Part shown: positions 54,408 through 63,547 of the stretch, in pieces
How positions within the stretch are numbered: the stretch's first letter is position 1
Layout of the letters: every line of letters starts with the position of its first letter
Source of the DNA: Fontibacillus phaseoli
GTDB lineage: Bacteria; Bacillota; Bacilli; Paenibacillales; Paenibacillaceae
DNA length: 64,000 nt
Assembly (NCBI RefSeq): GCF_003337355.1
Contig: NZ_QPJW01000001.1
Coordinates: 372,001 to 436,000, forward strand
Direction: 5' to 3'
Program-made: the position numbers and the translations under genes
The notes under the pieces: model-generated
Database searches by the model: none
Told to the model about the DNA's origin: nothing
Seen by the model: the letters and a program-made list of their open reading frames with translations, nothing else

Positions 54408-55340
54408 ATGGTACGTTATGTAGCCAATAAGTTTTTTTTCATGTTGGTTTCGCTATTTATTTTGATTTCAGCCACCTTCTTTCTGATGAAAGCCATTCCA
54501 GGCGATCCTTTTACATCGGAGAAAAAGGTGCCGCCTGCGATTCAAGAGCGTCTATATGAGCAATATGGACTCGACAAGCCCGTCATTCAGCAGTATGTAA
54601 AATATTTAGGTGATATTGTCCAAGGGGATTTTGGCATCTCGATGAAAATGATCAATCAAGATGTATCCAAAATTATCGGTCAAACTTTCTCGGCTTCTTT
54701 GAAGCTAGGCGTTGTGGCGATCGTCGTTGCCGTTATCGTCGGGGTGGCTTTGGGAATGCTTGCCGCCTTGTATCATCGCCGGCTTATCGATAACGTGGCC
54801 ATGGTGCTGGCGGTATTGGGCATTGCTGTCCCAAGCTTCGTGGTAGCCTCATTGCTGCAATATGTCTTTGCTTCAAAATTACATTGGCTGCCCACGATGG
54901 GTTTTAAAGGGCCGTTGTATTACGTATTGCCGGTTGCGGCCTTGACCGCACAGCCGATTGCTTTTATCGCTCGTTTGACGCGTTCGAGCATGCTGGAAGT
55001 TTTGCATGCCGACTATATCAAGACCGCGAAGGCAAAAGGTTTGAGTTGGATGGCGATTTTGTTCCGTCACGTTATCCGCAATGGAATTATGCCGGTCGTT
55101 ACTTATCTTGGACCGATGACGGCAAACATCGTTACGGGTTCGGTTGTCATTGAGCAAATTTTCGGTATCGGCGGGATCGGCAAGCAGTTTGTGCAAGCGA
55201 TCAGCGTTCGCGATTATCCGCTCATTATGGGGATTACGATTTTCTACGGCATTTTGTTGATGTTGGCGCGTTTCGTTACGGATATCGCTTACGTCTTCGT
55301 TGATCCGCGGATCAAGCTTACGAAAGGGAAGGAGGGATAA
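54408..55340 (+). CDS. oppB: Oligopeptide ABC transporter permease OppB
   Basis: This 310-residue permease has six helices, the N-terminal OppB/DppB pattern (ISATFFLMKAIPGDPF) and the EAA-type loop DYIKTAKAKGLSW. It forms the channel with OppC. ATG at 54408 follows AGGAGG by eleven bases; a GTG at 54396 is too close to the ribosome binding site. Confidence 0.95.
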   Translation: MVRYVANKFFFMLVSLFILISATFFLMKAIPGDPFTSEKKVPPAIQERLYEQYGLDKPVIQQYVKYLGDIVQGDFGISMKMINQDVSKIIGQTFSASLKLGVVAIVVAVIVGVALGMLAALYHRRLIDNVAMVLAVLGIAVPSFVVASLLQYVFASKLHWLPTMGFKGPLYYVLPVAALTAQPIAFIARLTRSSMLEVLHADYIKTAKAKGLSWMAILFRHVIRNGIMPVVTYLGPMTANIVTGSVVIEQIFGIGGIGKQFVQAISVRDYPLIMGITIFYGILLMLARFVTDIAYVFVDPRIKLTKGKEG

Positions 55341-55343
55341 AGG

Positions 55344-56306
55344 ATGGATACGAATTCAATTAAAGTGATGACGACTCCGGCCGATTTGACTCCCGATGAT
55401 TTCCGAAAAATCGGTACCGATGAAAAAGAAGCCGAAGTGATCCAGCGCGAAAGTATTTCCGCTTGGCGCGATGCGTGGCAGCGTCTGCGCAGTAACAAGA
55501 TGGCGATGACCGCGCTTGTCGTGTTGCTGTTAATTACGATCACTGCCTTTGTAGGTCCGCTGATTTCAAAATGGGTACATGGTTATAACTATTATTCGAA
55601 TGATCTGCTGAATACGAACAAAGGTCCATCCGCTACGCACTGGTTCGGGACGGACGATCTCGGACGCGATATGTGGGTACGTACCTGGAAAGGGACGCAA
55701 ATATCCCTGCTCGTAGGCTTTGCTGCCGCATGTATCGATTTGTTTATCGGTGTCATTTACGGCGGTATTATGGGCTACTTCGGCGGCCGTGTTGATGAAA
55801 TCATGAATAAGTTTTCCGAAATTCTGTATTCCATTCCTTACTTGCTGGTAACCATCTTGTTGCTTGTCGTAATGGAACCGAGTTTGGGGACGATTATTCT
55901 GGCTCTGACGATTACAGGCTGGATTAACATGTCTTGGATTGTCCGCGGTGAAATTATGCAACTTAAAAACCGCGAGTTCGTGCTTGCTTCCCGTTCGATG
56001 GGTGCCGGTTCCGGACGTCTCTTGTTCCGCCATCTGCTGCCGAATGCGGTAGGCCCGATTATCGTTACGGTGACATTGTCCGTACCTAACGCGATTTTTG
56101 CCGAAGCTTTCCTTAGCTTCCTTGGTCTCGGTGTACAGGCACCGATCGCATCACTGGGTTCGATGATCAATGATGCCCTCACAGGCTGGTTGTACTACCC
56201 TTGGCGTATGCTGTTCCCGGCCATTGTCATCAGTTTGACGATGTTGGCGTTTAATATTTTTGGCGACGGTCTTCGTGACGCGTTGGATCCTAAACTGAAG
56301 AAATAG
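55344..56306 (+). CDS. oppC: Oligopeptide ABC transporter permease OppC
   Basis: This 320-residue permease has an N-terminal cytoplasmic ~45 residues, six helices, HWFGTDDLGRDMWVR and the ATPase-contact loop REFVLASRSMGAGSGRLL. It starts three bases after oppB, with AAGGAGGG inside the oppB end. It pairs with OppB. Confidence 0.95.
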   Translation: MDTNSIKVMTTPADLTPDDFRKIGTDEKEAEVIQRESISAWRDAWQRLRSNKMAMTALVVLLLITITAFVGPLISKWVHGYNYYSNDLLNTNKGPSATHWFGTDDLGRDMWVRTWKGTQISLLVGFAAACIDLFIGVIYGGIMGYFGGRVDEIMNKFSEILYSIPYLLVTILLLVVMEPSLGTIILALTITGWINMSWIVRGEIMQLKNREFVLASRSMGAGSGRLLFRHLLPNAVGPIIVTVTLSVPNAIFAEAFLSFLGLGVQAPIASLGSMINDALTGWLYYPWRMLFPAIVISLTMLAFNIFGDGLRDALDPKLKK

Positions 56307-56317
56307 GAGGTGGAATG

Positions 56318-57313
56318 ATGGAGCCGATTTTACAAGTCAAAGATTTGCACGTCTCTTTCCAAGTGAAAGGCGGCGAAGTGAAAGCCGTTCGCGGCATGAA
56401 CTTTGAAGTAGGTAAAGGAGAAACGGTTGCGATCGTAGGTGAATCCGGCAGCGGCAAGAGCGTAACGGCCCAAACGATCATGCGCCTGATCCCGTCCCCT
56501 CCGTCAATCATCAAGCAAGGTGAAATCCTGTTCCAGGGACAGGACCTGCTCAAAAAAAGCATCAAACAGATGGAAGCAATTCGCGGTAAAGATATTGGCA
56601 TGATTTTTCAGGATCCGATGACCTCTTTGAATCCTACTATTAAAGTAGGCAAACAAATTACTGAAGTACTCATCAAACATCAGAAAATGTCAGCGGGCGA
56701 AGCGAAAAAACAGGCTATTGAAATGTTGAAGCTTGTCGGCATTAATAATGCCGAAGCCCGCTTTAACCAATACCCTCACGAATTTTCCGGCGGTATGCGG
56801 CAGCGCGCGATGATTGCAATCGCGCTGGCTTGCCGTCCCGCGCTGCTGATTGCGGATGAACCGACTACCGCGTTGGACGTTACGATCCAAGCGCAAATCA
56901 TGGATGTCATGAAGGAGATGCAGCAGCGTCTCGGCACATCCATCATTCTGATCACGCATGACCTGGGCGTAGTTGCCGGCATGTGTGACCGGGTTATCGT
57001 TATGTATGCCGGTGAAGTAGTGGAAACCGGCACGAAATGGGAAATCTTTAAAAACCCGCAGCATCCTTATACAAAAGGCTTGCTAAGATCGATGCCGCGT
57101 CTTGACCAGAAGAAGGGGGAGCCGCTGATTCCAATCATCGGGACTCCGCCGGATCTGATCAAGCCACCGATCGGCTGCCCGTTTGCGGCACGCTGTGAAC
57201 AGGCTATGAAGATTTGCGAACGCATCGATCCGGGGGCGACTGTATTCAGCGACACCCATATGGCCCGTTGCTGGGATCTTCACCCGATGGCCAAGGAGGG
57301 ACAGTCGTCATGA
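56318..57313 (+). CDS. oppD: Oligopeptide ABC transporter ATPase OppD
   Basis: This 331-residue ATPase has Walker A GESGSGKS, signature [10 protein letters not shown], Walker [13 protein letters not shown] and the C-terminal Opp/Dpp Cys-containing block ([15 protein letters not shown]) seen in iron-sulfur-binding OppD-type subunits. ATG at 56318 gives a seven-base spacing from GGAGG; 56315 is also possible. It overlaps oppF by 4 bp. Confidence 0.95.
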   Translation: MEPILQVKDLHVSFQVKGGEVKAVRGMNFEVGKGETVAIVGESGSGKSVTAQTIMRLIPSPPSIIKQGEILFQGQDLLKKSIKQMEAIRGKDIGMIFQDPMTSLNPTIKVGKQITEVLIKHQKMSAGEAKKQAIEMLKLVGINNAEARFNQYPHEFSGGMRQRAMIAIALACRPALLIADEPTTALDVTIQAQIMDVMKEMQQRLGTSIILITHDLGVVAGMCDRVIVMYAGEVVETGTKWEIFKNPQHPYTKGLLRSMPRLDQKKGEPLIPIIGTPPDLIKPPIGCPFAARCEQAMKICERIDPGATVFSDTHMARCWDLHPMAKEGQSS

Positions 57314-58248
57314 GCAAAAACCTGATCGAAGTTGAAGGATTGAAGAAATATTTCAATGTCGGCGGAGGCAACGTGCTTAAAGCCGTCAACAATATCAGTT
57401 TTTCGATTGCCGAGGGCGAAACGCTTGGCCTTGTGGGCGAATCTGGCTGCGGTAAATCGACGGCCGGCCGGACCATTCTCCGTTTGTACGAGCCGACAGG
57501 CGGAAGCGTACGTTTTAACGGAACGGACATCAATCAGTTGTCGCCGCGCAAAATGAAGGCGATGCGCCGCGATATGCAGATGATCTTCCAAGACCCGTAC
57601 GCTTCGCTCAATCCGCGGTTTACGGTTACCGATATTATCGGTGAAGCTCTGGATATTCACGGGCTTGCCGGATCGCGTGCCGAACGGAAAAAACGCGTGG
57701 AGGAACTGCTTGATATGGTAGGGTTAAACCCGGACCATGCAACGCGGTATCCCCATGAATTTTCCGGCGGACAACGCCAGCGGATCGGGATTGCCCGCGC
57801 CCTTGCGGTAAATCCGAAGTTCATCATTTGCGACGAACCGATCTCCGCACTCGACGTATCCATTCAGGCCCAAGTCGTCAACCTGCTTAAAGATCTGCAG
57901 GATCGCCTCGGCTTGACCTATCTGTTTATTGCCCATGATTTGTCTATGGTCAAACATATCAGTGACCGTGTTGCCGTTATGTACCTGGGACGAATCGTAG
58001 AATTGGCGGAGAGCGAAGAATTGTATGCCAACCCGCTTCATCCTTACACCAAAACGTTGTTGTCTGCGATTCCGATTCCGGACCCGGAAGTGGAAGCCAA
58101 TAAGAAGCGGATTTTGCTAGAGGACAGCGCCAACGGTCCGATTGCTTCGGCCAAAGACGGGGTTTCAAGCGGTGGCGCGTTTGATCTCGACAATTCGGAA
58201 CTCGTGGAAGTTTCCAAAGGCCACTGGGTATCGATGCCGAACAAATAA
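57310..58248 (+). CDS. oppF: Oligopeptide ABC transporter ATPase OppF
   Basis: This 312-residue ATPase has Walker [10 protein letters not shown], signature [12 protein letters not shown] and Walker [15 protein letters not shown]. It forms the ATPase pair with OppD. The ATG overlaps the oppD stop (ATGA). The C-terminus lacks the long cysteine block common in OppF of some species, which is within normal variation. A terminator follows. Confidence 0.95.
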   Translation: MSKNLIEVEGLKKYFNVGGGNVLKAVNNISFSIAEGETLGLVGESGCGKSTAGRTILRLYEPTGGSVRFNGTDINQLSPRKMKAMRRDMQMIFQDPYASLNPRFTVTDIIGEALDIHGLAGSRAERKKRVEELLDMVGLNPDHATRYPHEFSGGQRQRIGIARALAVNPKFIICDEPISALDVSIQAQVVNLLKDLQDRLGLTYLFIAHDLSMVKHISDRVAVMYLGRIVELAESEELYANPLHPYTKTLLSAIPIPDPEVEANKKRILLEDSANGPIASAKDGVSSGGAFDLDNSELVEVSKGHWVSMPNK

Positions 58249-58285
58249 CTTTGTTTCCGGATAAGCCGGATTCAGATCATAAGAT

Positions 58286-58324
58286 GCTCTCGCACCGTTT
58301 CTTGAGGTGCGGGAGCCTTTTTAT
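58286..58324 (+). terminator. Rho-independent terminator after oppF
   Basis: GCTCTCGCACC pairs with GGTGCGGGAGC around a nine-base loop (one G-T pair), followed by CTTTTTAT. Confidence 0.88.
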
Positions 58325-58431
58325 AATAAGGTAGCATCAAAAAGGCTATTCCTGTTTAGCGATTATTTGCAGGGTGTGCTATATTTTTAAAGAGTCTACC
58401 TTTGAGAAGAGACAGGAGGATCGAAACTCTG

Positions 58432-60069
58432 ATGAATATTGTTCAGGAGCCGCTGCCAACCGGGCAACCGCTGGCGGAAGCGCTCATTCAGGATTTTTCA
58501 CAAGTAAGTCATCTCTATCAATATAATCCGGCTGACGATAACAGCTGGAGCGAAAGACTAAAATGGCTGGATCAAAGCGATCGGCTTCGTGTGGGTCGAA
58601 AGGAGCTTGTGACCCAGCTACGCGAATTCAATCTGAAGCATAATCCGCATGAAGCGGTTACCCGTCATCTCGATCAGCTGGAACAACCGGGTACGGCGGT
58701 CATCGTGGGGGGACAGCAAAGCGGTCTGTTCACAGGCCCGCTGCTCGTCATCTATAAAGCCGTAACAATTATTAAGGCGGCTAAAGAAGCTGCCTTGAAA
58801 TTGAACCGTCCGGTCGTACCCGTGTTTTGGATCGCCGGGGAAGATCATGATTGGGACGAAGTCAATCATACTTATGTCTTGTCGCAAGATTTGCAAGTAA
58901 CACGGATCCGGATTGCGCATGAGCATGAACAAGGCTTGCCGGTTAGCTGGAGCGAGTTGAGTGCCGAGTCATGGGAACAAGTTGCCGGGGAGCTGGAACA
59001 GCTGCTTCCGGAGACCGAGTTCAAATCGGGCCTGCTGGAATTATATCGACACAGCGCGACTTCATCGGTCACGCTGAGCGAGTCCTTTGCGAAGCTCATG
59101 GGGCACTGGTTTGGGAAATACGGACTCATCCTGCTGGATTCCGCAGCTACGGAATTGCGACGGCTTGAAATTCCTGTATTCGAAACGATGATTACGCGTA
59201 ACGACGAACTTGAAGAAGCTTACCTGGAGGCGGCGCACGATATGCTTCGTCTCGGCCACTCCCTTCAAGCGGATGCCCGGGAGAACGGGGCCAATCTGTT
59301 TTACATACACGAGGGTGAGCGATTGCTGCTGTTTAAGCAGGAAGGCAAGTTCTGCGACCGGAAAGAGAAGGTCGTTCTGACTAAACAGGAACTTCTTGAA
59401 CGGCTACATGATCATCCTGAGCGTTTCAGCAACAATGTGTTGACCCGGCCTCTTATGCAGGATTCCTTGCTGCCGGTCCTTGGCACGGTGCTGGGAGCCG
59501 GTGAAATAGCATACTGGGGCTTGACCCGCGGGGCGTTCCGCCGTCTGGATATGCAAATGCCGATCCTGCTCCCCCGGGAATCTTTTACGCTCCTGGAAGG
59601 TACGCTTCAGAAGCATATGGATAAATACAGTCTCCGCTGGGAGGATGTCAAGGATCGTGAGGTATTTCAAGCCAAACGCGAGACCTGGCTCTCCGGACAG
59701 GATGCGCTTCATCTCTCGGAACGATTCGATGAAATCAAGGTGGCATTTACCGGCATGTATGATCCATTGATCGAACAATTGGGCGGCATTCAAGCCGGTT
59801 TGACCAAGCTCGGCAACGCCAACCGGGACAAAATCATCGATCAGATCGATTATTTGCGCGGAAAAGCCAAGGATGCGCTTGAAAAGAGTAATGAAGCGGG
59901 GCTTCGTCACTTCGACAGAATTGAACTCTCGCTCTTCCCGCTCGGTAAACCGCAGGAACGGGTTTATAACATTTTCTATTATTTGAATCGTTACGGAGCT
60001 GACTGGATTGACGACTTGGCTGTAATTCCTTATGATGTAACGGGAAAGCACCGGATTATATATTTGTAG
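58432..60069 (+). CDS. bshC: Bacillithiol biosynthesis cysteine-adding enzyme BshC
   Basis: This 545-residue enzyme is the last step in bacillithiol synthesis, joining cysteine to GlcN-malate. It has the family blocks VIVGGQQSGLFTGPLLVIYKA near the N-terminus and FWIAGEDHDWDEVNH, then a coiled coil in the C-terminal third. ATG at 58432 follows GGAGGA by about eleven bases. It implies that the cell uses bacillithiol. In Bacillales it usually precedes mraZ; here ahcY lies in between. Confidence 0.93.
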   Translation: MNIVQEPLPTGQPLAEALIQDFSQVSHLYQYNPADDNSWSERLKWLDQSDRLRVGRKELVTQLREFNLKHNPHEAVTRHLDQLEQPGTAVIVGGQQSGLFTGPLLVIYKAVTIIKAAKEAALKLNRPVVPVFWIAGEDHDWDEVNHTYVLSQDLQVTRIRIAHEHEQGLPVSWSELSAESWEQVAGELEQLLPETEFKSGLLELYRHSATSSVTLSESFAKLMGHWFGKYGLILLDSAATELRRLEIPVFETMITRNDELEEAYLEAAHDMLRLGHSLQADARENGANLFYIHEGERLLLFKQEGKFCDRKEKVVLTKQELLERLHDHPERFSNNVLTRPLMQDSLLPVLGTVLGAGEIAYWGLTRGAFRRLDMQMPILLPRESFTLLEGTLQKHMDKYSLRWEDVKDREVFQAKRETWLSGQDALHLSERFDEIKVAFTGMYDPLIEQLGGIQAGLTKLGNANRDKIIDQIDYLRGKAKDALEKSNEAGLRHFDRIELSLFPLGKPQERVYNIFYYLNRYGADWIDDLAVIPYDVTGKHRIIYL

Positions 60070-60081
60070 GAGGAATGAATC

Positions 60082-61347
60082 ATGAGTTCTGCGCTTCAAA
60101 ACAGCATTGTTGCGGATTTGAAATTAGCCCCGGAAGGGCATTTGAAAATTGACTGGGTAGAAGCCCATATGCCGGTGCTTGGACGCATCCGGAAGCAGTT
60201 CGAGGCGGAGCAGCCTTTTAAAGGTTTGAAAGTCGCAATTTCGTTGCACCTGGAAGCCAAAACCGCCTATCTGGCGAAGGTAGTTCAAGCGGGCGGCGCC
60301 GAAGTAACGATTACGGGCAGCAACCCGTTGTCTACTCAAGATGATGTGTGCGCAGCACTTGTGGAGGACGGGGTGACCGTTTTTGCAAAATATAATCCGG
60401 ACCCTGCTGAGTATAAAGAGCTTATGGTCCGCGCGCTGGAAACCAAGCCGGACCTGATTATCGACGACGGTGGTGATCTCGTCACGATTTTACATTCCGA
60501 GCGTCCCGATCTGCTGGAAAATGTCCGCGGCGGTGCCGAAGAAACTACGACCGGGATTTTGCGCCTTAAGGCGATGGATAAAGAAGGAAAATTGGAATTC
60601 CCGATGGTTGCCGTCAATGATGCCTATTGCAAATATTTGTTCGATAACCGCTACGGAACGGGACAATCCGTGTGGGACGGAATTGATCGGACCACCAATT
60701 TGGTTGTAGCCGGTAAAACCGTTGTCGTTGTTGGCTATGGCTGGTGCGGTAAAGGCGTAGCCATGCGGGCCAAAGGGCTTGGCGCCAACGTCATCGTAAC
60801 CGAGATAGATGCGATTAAAGCGGTTGAAGCCTACATGGACGGCTTCCGCGTCATGCCGATGCTCGAAGCGGCCAAGATTGGCGATTTCTTCGTGACGGTT
60901 ACCGGCAACCGCGATGTGATTCGTGGCGAGCATTACGATGTGATGAAGGACGGTGCGATTCTCTCCAATGCCGGACATTTCGATGTGGAAGTGAATAAGC
61001 CGGAACTTGCGGAGCGTTCCAGCGCTGTTCGGACGGTACGCCGCAACATCGAGGAATACCACCTGAAGGACGGCCGTAAGATGTATGTTCTTGCGGAAGG
61101 GCGTCTCGTCAATCTCGCCGCCGGGGACGGACATCCGGCTGAAATCATGGATATGACGTTTGCGCTGCAAGCTTTGTCGTTAAAATACGTCAACGAGCAG
61201 TACGAGCAAATCGGCAAAACGGTGGTCAACGTGCCTTATGAGCTCGATGAGCAGGTGGCCCGCTTTAAACTGGAAAGCCTGGGTATGGGTATCGATTCAT
61301 TATCCGATGAACAGCGCGCGTATCTTGACAGTTGGCAAGAGCATTAA
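60082..61347 (+). CDS. ahcY: Adenosylhomocysteinase, short archaeal/Thermotoga-type form
   Basis: This 421-residue enzyme has the SAH hydrolase blocks HLEAKTAYL, SNPLSTQDD, IIDDGGDL, EETTTGIL, DNRYGTGQS, the NAD motif GYGWCGKG and NLAAGDGHPAEIMD. It lacks the C-terminal PDHYRY-type tail of canonical bacterial and eukaryotic enzymes and reads GYGWCGKG where those have GYGDVGKG, so it belongs to the short clade. The reaction is cleavage of S-adenosylhomocysteine, or possibly S-inosylhomocysteine, to homocysteine. AGGAGG precedes the ATG 12 bp after bshC. Confidence 0.92.
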   Translation: MSSALQNSIVADLKLAPEGHLKIDWVEAHMPVLGRIRKQFEAEQPFKGLKVAISLHLEAKTAYLAKVVQAGGAEVTITGSNPLSTQDDVCAALVEDGVTVFAKYNPDPAEYKELMVRALETKPDLIIDDGGDLVTILHSERPDLLENVRGGAEETTTGILRLKAMDKEGKLEFPMVAVNDAYCKYLFDNRYGTGQSVWDGIDRTTNLVVAGKTVVVVGYGWCGKGVAMRAKGLGANVIVTEIDAIKAVEAYMDGFRVMPMLEAAKIGDFFVTVTGNRDVIRGEHYDVMKDGAILSNAGHFDVEVNKPELAERSSAVRTVRRNIEEYHLKDGRKMYVLAEGRLVNLAAGDGHPAEIMDMTFALQALSLKYVNEQYEQIGKTVVNVPYELDEQVARFKLESLGMGIDSLSDEQRAYLDSWQEH

Positions 61348-61398
61348 GATAGAAGATCTTTATTAAGCTTCTGTTGTAATATAAACATACGTACATGG

Positions 61399-61431
61399 CC
61401 CTTCCCTTCAACATAGAGGGAGGGGTTTTTT
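61399..61431 (+). terminator. Rho-independent terminator after ahcY
   Basis: CCCTTCCCT pairs with AGGGAGGGG (one G-T pair) around a nine-base loop, followed by TTTTTT. It ends the bshC-ahcY unit. Confidence 0.88.
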
Positions 61432-61536
61432 GCGTCCTCATTGGAGTTTCGCAGGCGTTCGGACATACTTCAGAACAATGCGCATTCAGGACAGGGCGAT
61501 TTTACCAATAAAAAAAGTTTGAACAATAGAAGGATT

Positions 61537-61542
61537 TTGACT
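61537..61542 (+). promoter_or_regulatory. Candidate -35 box (TTGACT) of the mraZ promoter
   Basis: TTGACT is a good -35 hexamer about 28 bp before the operator repeats. The matching -10 is unclear within the AT-rich stretch at 61553-61568, so the exact start of transcription cannot be fixed. Confidence 0.45.
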
Positions 61543-61569
61543 TTGGATGCAGAATAATAACTATTCATA

Positions 61570-61609
61570 GTGGTGGAAAGTGGGTCAAAGTGGGGGAAAG
61601 AGGTAAGGA
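61570..61609 (+). promoter_or_regulatory. MraZ operator: four 10-bp direct repeats
   Basis: GTGGTGGAAA, GTGGGTCAAA, GTGGGGGAAA and GAGGTAAGGA follow each other with exact 10-bp spacing (61570-61609), ending over the mraZ ribosome binding site. MraZ binds tandem GTGG/TGGG-type repeats with about one helical turn spacing upstream of its own gene, so this is the expected autoregulatory site of the division cluster. Confidence 0.82.
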
Positions 61610-61620
61610 GTGAGCAACCG

Positions 61621-62058
61621 ATGTTTATGGGGGAATTCCAACATAGCATTGACGAGAAAGGCCGAATTATTATCCCGGCTAAGTTTCGTGATCTCCTCGG
61701 AAGCTCTTTTGTCGTTACCCGCGGCCTGGATCAGTGCCTTTTCGTATACCCGTTGCAAGAGTGGGAAGTACTTGAACAGAAGCTGAAAGCTTTGCCACTG
61801 ATGAAATCCGACGCGCGCGCGTTTACCCGGTTTTTTTTCTCAGGGGCGACGGAATGCGAGTGGGATAAACAGGGAAGGGTAAATTTACCCTCCAATTTAA
61901 GGCAGTACGCCAAACTGGAGAAGGATTGCGTCGTTCTCGGCGTGTCGAACCGGGTAGAAATTTGGAGCCGGGATACGTGGGAGCAGTACTTCCAGCAATC
62001 CGAAGATACTTTTAACGAAATTGCAGAGAAGCTGGTTGACTTTAATTTCGACTTATAA
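61621..62058 (+). CDS. mraZ: Transcriptional regulator MraZ
   Basis: This 145-residue protein has two AbrB-like halves, each with the DXXXR-type loop ([15 protein letters not shown] and [15 protein letters not shown]). It forms a ring-shaped oligomer that represses the division and cell-wall cluster. ATG at 61621 is chosen because AAGGAG lies about ten bases upstream; the longer frame runs through the operator repeats. It opens the mraZ-rsmH-ftsL-pbpB operon. Confidence 0.96.
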   Translation: MFMGEFQHSIDEKGRIIIPAKFRDLLGSSFVVTRGLDQCLFVYPLQEWEVLEQKLKALPLMKSDARAFTRFFFSGATECEWDKQGRVNLPSNLRQYAKLEKDCVVLGVSNRVEIWSRDTWEQYFQQSEDTFNEIAEKLVDFNFDL

Positions 62059-62131
62059 AACTTTTAAACCGGGAAGCTCAAAGTATCGGATACATAACGC
62101 TTGACCCGGATCGGTCTGGAGGGCTGCAGTC

Positions 62132-63106
62132 TTGTTTCATCACATCACGGTGCTTAAGAAAGAAGCGACAGAAGGGCTGCGCATTAAGCCGGACGGTATT
62201 TATGTGGATTGCACATTGGGCGGCGGCGGTCACAGTGCTGTCATTTTGTCCCAGCTTGGCGAAGGCGGCAGGTTAATCGCCTTTGATCAGGATGATTGGG
62301 CGCACGACAATGCCAAGGAACATCTTGGTTCTTACGGTGACCGACTCACTCTAGTAAAAAGCAATTTCCGCCATTTGCAGGAGAAATTGCTGGAACTGGA
62401 CGGAGTTCCGCAGCATGACGGGGTCCCGCAGGTGGACGGCATTTTGTACGACCTCGGCGTTTCGTCTCCCCAGTTTGATGAGGGAGAACGCGGGTTCAGT
62501 TATAATGCGGATGCTCCGTTAGATATGCGGATGGACCAATCCGCGAAGCTGACGGCAAAGGAAATCATTAACGAATGGGCGGAACGTGAAATTGCTCGTA
62601 TTTTGTTTCAATATGGCGAGGAGAAGTTCTCGAGACGAATCGCGAAGGTCATCGTGGAGAAAAGACAGTCGTCTCCGATCGAGACGACGGGCCAACTGGT
62701 CGAGTTGATAAAGGAAGGTATCCCGGCAGCGGCGCGGCGAACCGGCGGACATCCCGCCAAACGCAGCTTTCAGGCTTTACGGATCGCGGTGAATGATGAA
62801 CTGGGCGCTTTGGAAGAGGGGCTTCATGCGGCTGTCCGTTGTCTTGCTCCGGAAGGAAGGGTCTCGGTCATTACTTTTCATTCGCTCGAAGACCGGATAT
62901 GCAAACAGATTTTTGCAAGCTATGTGGAAAGATGCACCTGTCCGCCCGATTTTCCGATGTGCGTGTGCGGAGGCAAAGGATCATTAAAACTGATTAACCG
63001 GAAACCTGTGGTTCCTTCGGATGAGGAACTGGAACAAAATCCGCGGGCACGCTCGGCAAAGCTGCGCGTAGCGGAGAAATTGCAATCTAAAGCGGAGGAC
63101 ATGTGA
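62132..63106 (+). CDS. rsmH: 16S rRNA (cytosine(1402)-N4)-methyltransferase RsmH
   Basis: This 324-residue SAM-dependent enzyme has the [10 protein letters not shown] motif, [13 protein letters not shown] and [14 protein letters not shown], and methylates C1402 of 16S rRNA. It starts with TTG at 62132 after GGAGGG. A small repeat, [14 protein letters not shown], lies near residue 90. It is one base before ftsL. Confidence 0.96.
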   Translation: MFHHITVLKKEATEGLRIKPDGIYVDCTLGGGGHSAVILSQLGEGGRLIAFDQDDWAHDNAKEHLGSYGDRLTLVKSNFRHLQEKLLELDGVPQHDGVPQVDGILYDLGVSSPQFDEGERGFSYNADAPLDMRMDQSAKLTAKEIINEWAEREIARILFQYGEEKFSRRIAKVIVEKRQSSPIETTGQLVELIKEGIPAAARRTGGHPAKRSFQALRIAVNDELGALEEGLHAAVRCLAPEGRVSVITFHSLEDRICKQIFASYVERCTCPPDFPMCVCGGKGSLKLINRKPVVPSDEELEQNPRARSAKLRVAEKLQSKAEDM

Positions 63107-63107
63107 A

Positions 63108-63527
63108 ATGGCTTATACACGGGGGAATTTGGCAGTAAAAGAGAAAACAGCGGAACGCGGGCATCAGAATCCACGGTACCGTGAAACGACGAAAGTAGTA
63201 ACACGGCGTTCGTCTCTTCCCGTTAAGGAGAAGTTGCTCTATATGGTGACCATTCTTTTTTGCGTGGCCGTCATGGGCGGCCTTTTGTGGCAAAACGCTA
63301 ATCTTTATAGTATTAAACGAGAAATGTACAATTTGGATACCGAAATGCAGACGATGACCGTAGAAGTGAAGGAATTGTCCGTACAGAAGGAAAAGCTGGA
63401 GGAAGAGATTCCGGCAAAGGCAGCCGCGCTTGGTTACGTGGAGCAGCAAGAAGGTTTCCATATTCAAGTTCCTTCAAATTCGCAAGCAACCGGACCGGTG
63501 GATGAAGTGACCACCGCAAAAAAATAA
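63108..63527 (+). CDS. ftsL: Cell division protein FtsL
   Basis: This 139-residue bitopic protein has a basic cytoplasmic N-terminus, one helix (about residues 44-64) and an external coiled coil (about 65-105) followed by a low-complexity tail. FtsL forms a divisome subcomplex with DivIC/FtsB and DivIB. Sequence conservation in the family is low, so position between rsmH and a PBP gene is the main evidence, with topology. Confidence 0.88.
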   Translation: MAYTRGNLAVKEKTAERGHQNPRYRETTKVVTRRSSLPVKEKLLYMVTILFCVAVMGGLLWQNANLYSIKREMYNLDTEMQTMTVEVKELSVQKEKLEEEIPAKAAALGYVEQQEGFHIQVPSNSQATGPVDEVTTAKK

Positions 63528-63547
63528 GGATTTAAAGAGGTTTAGCG

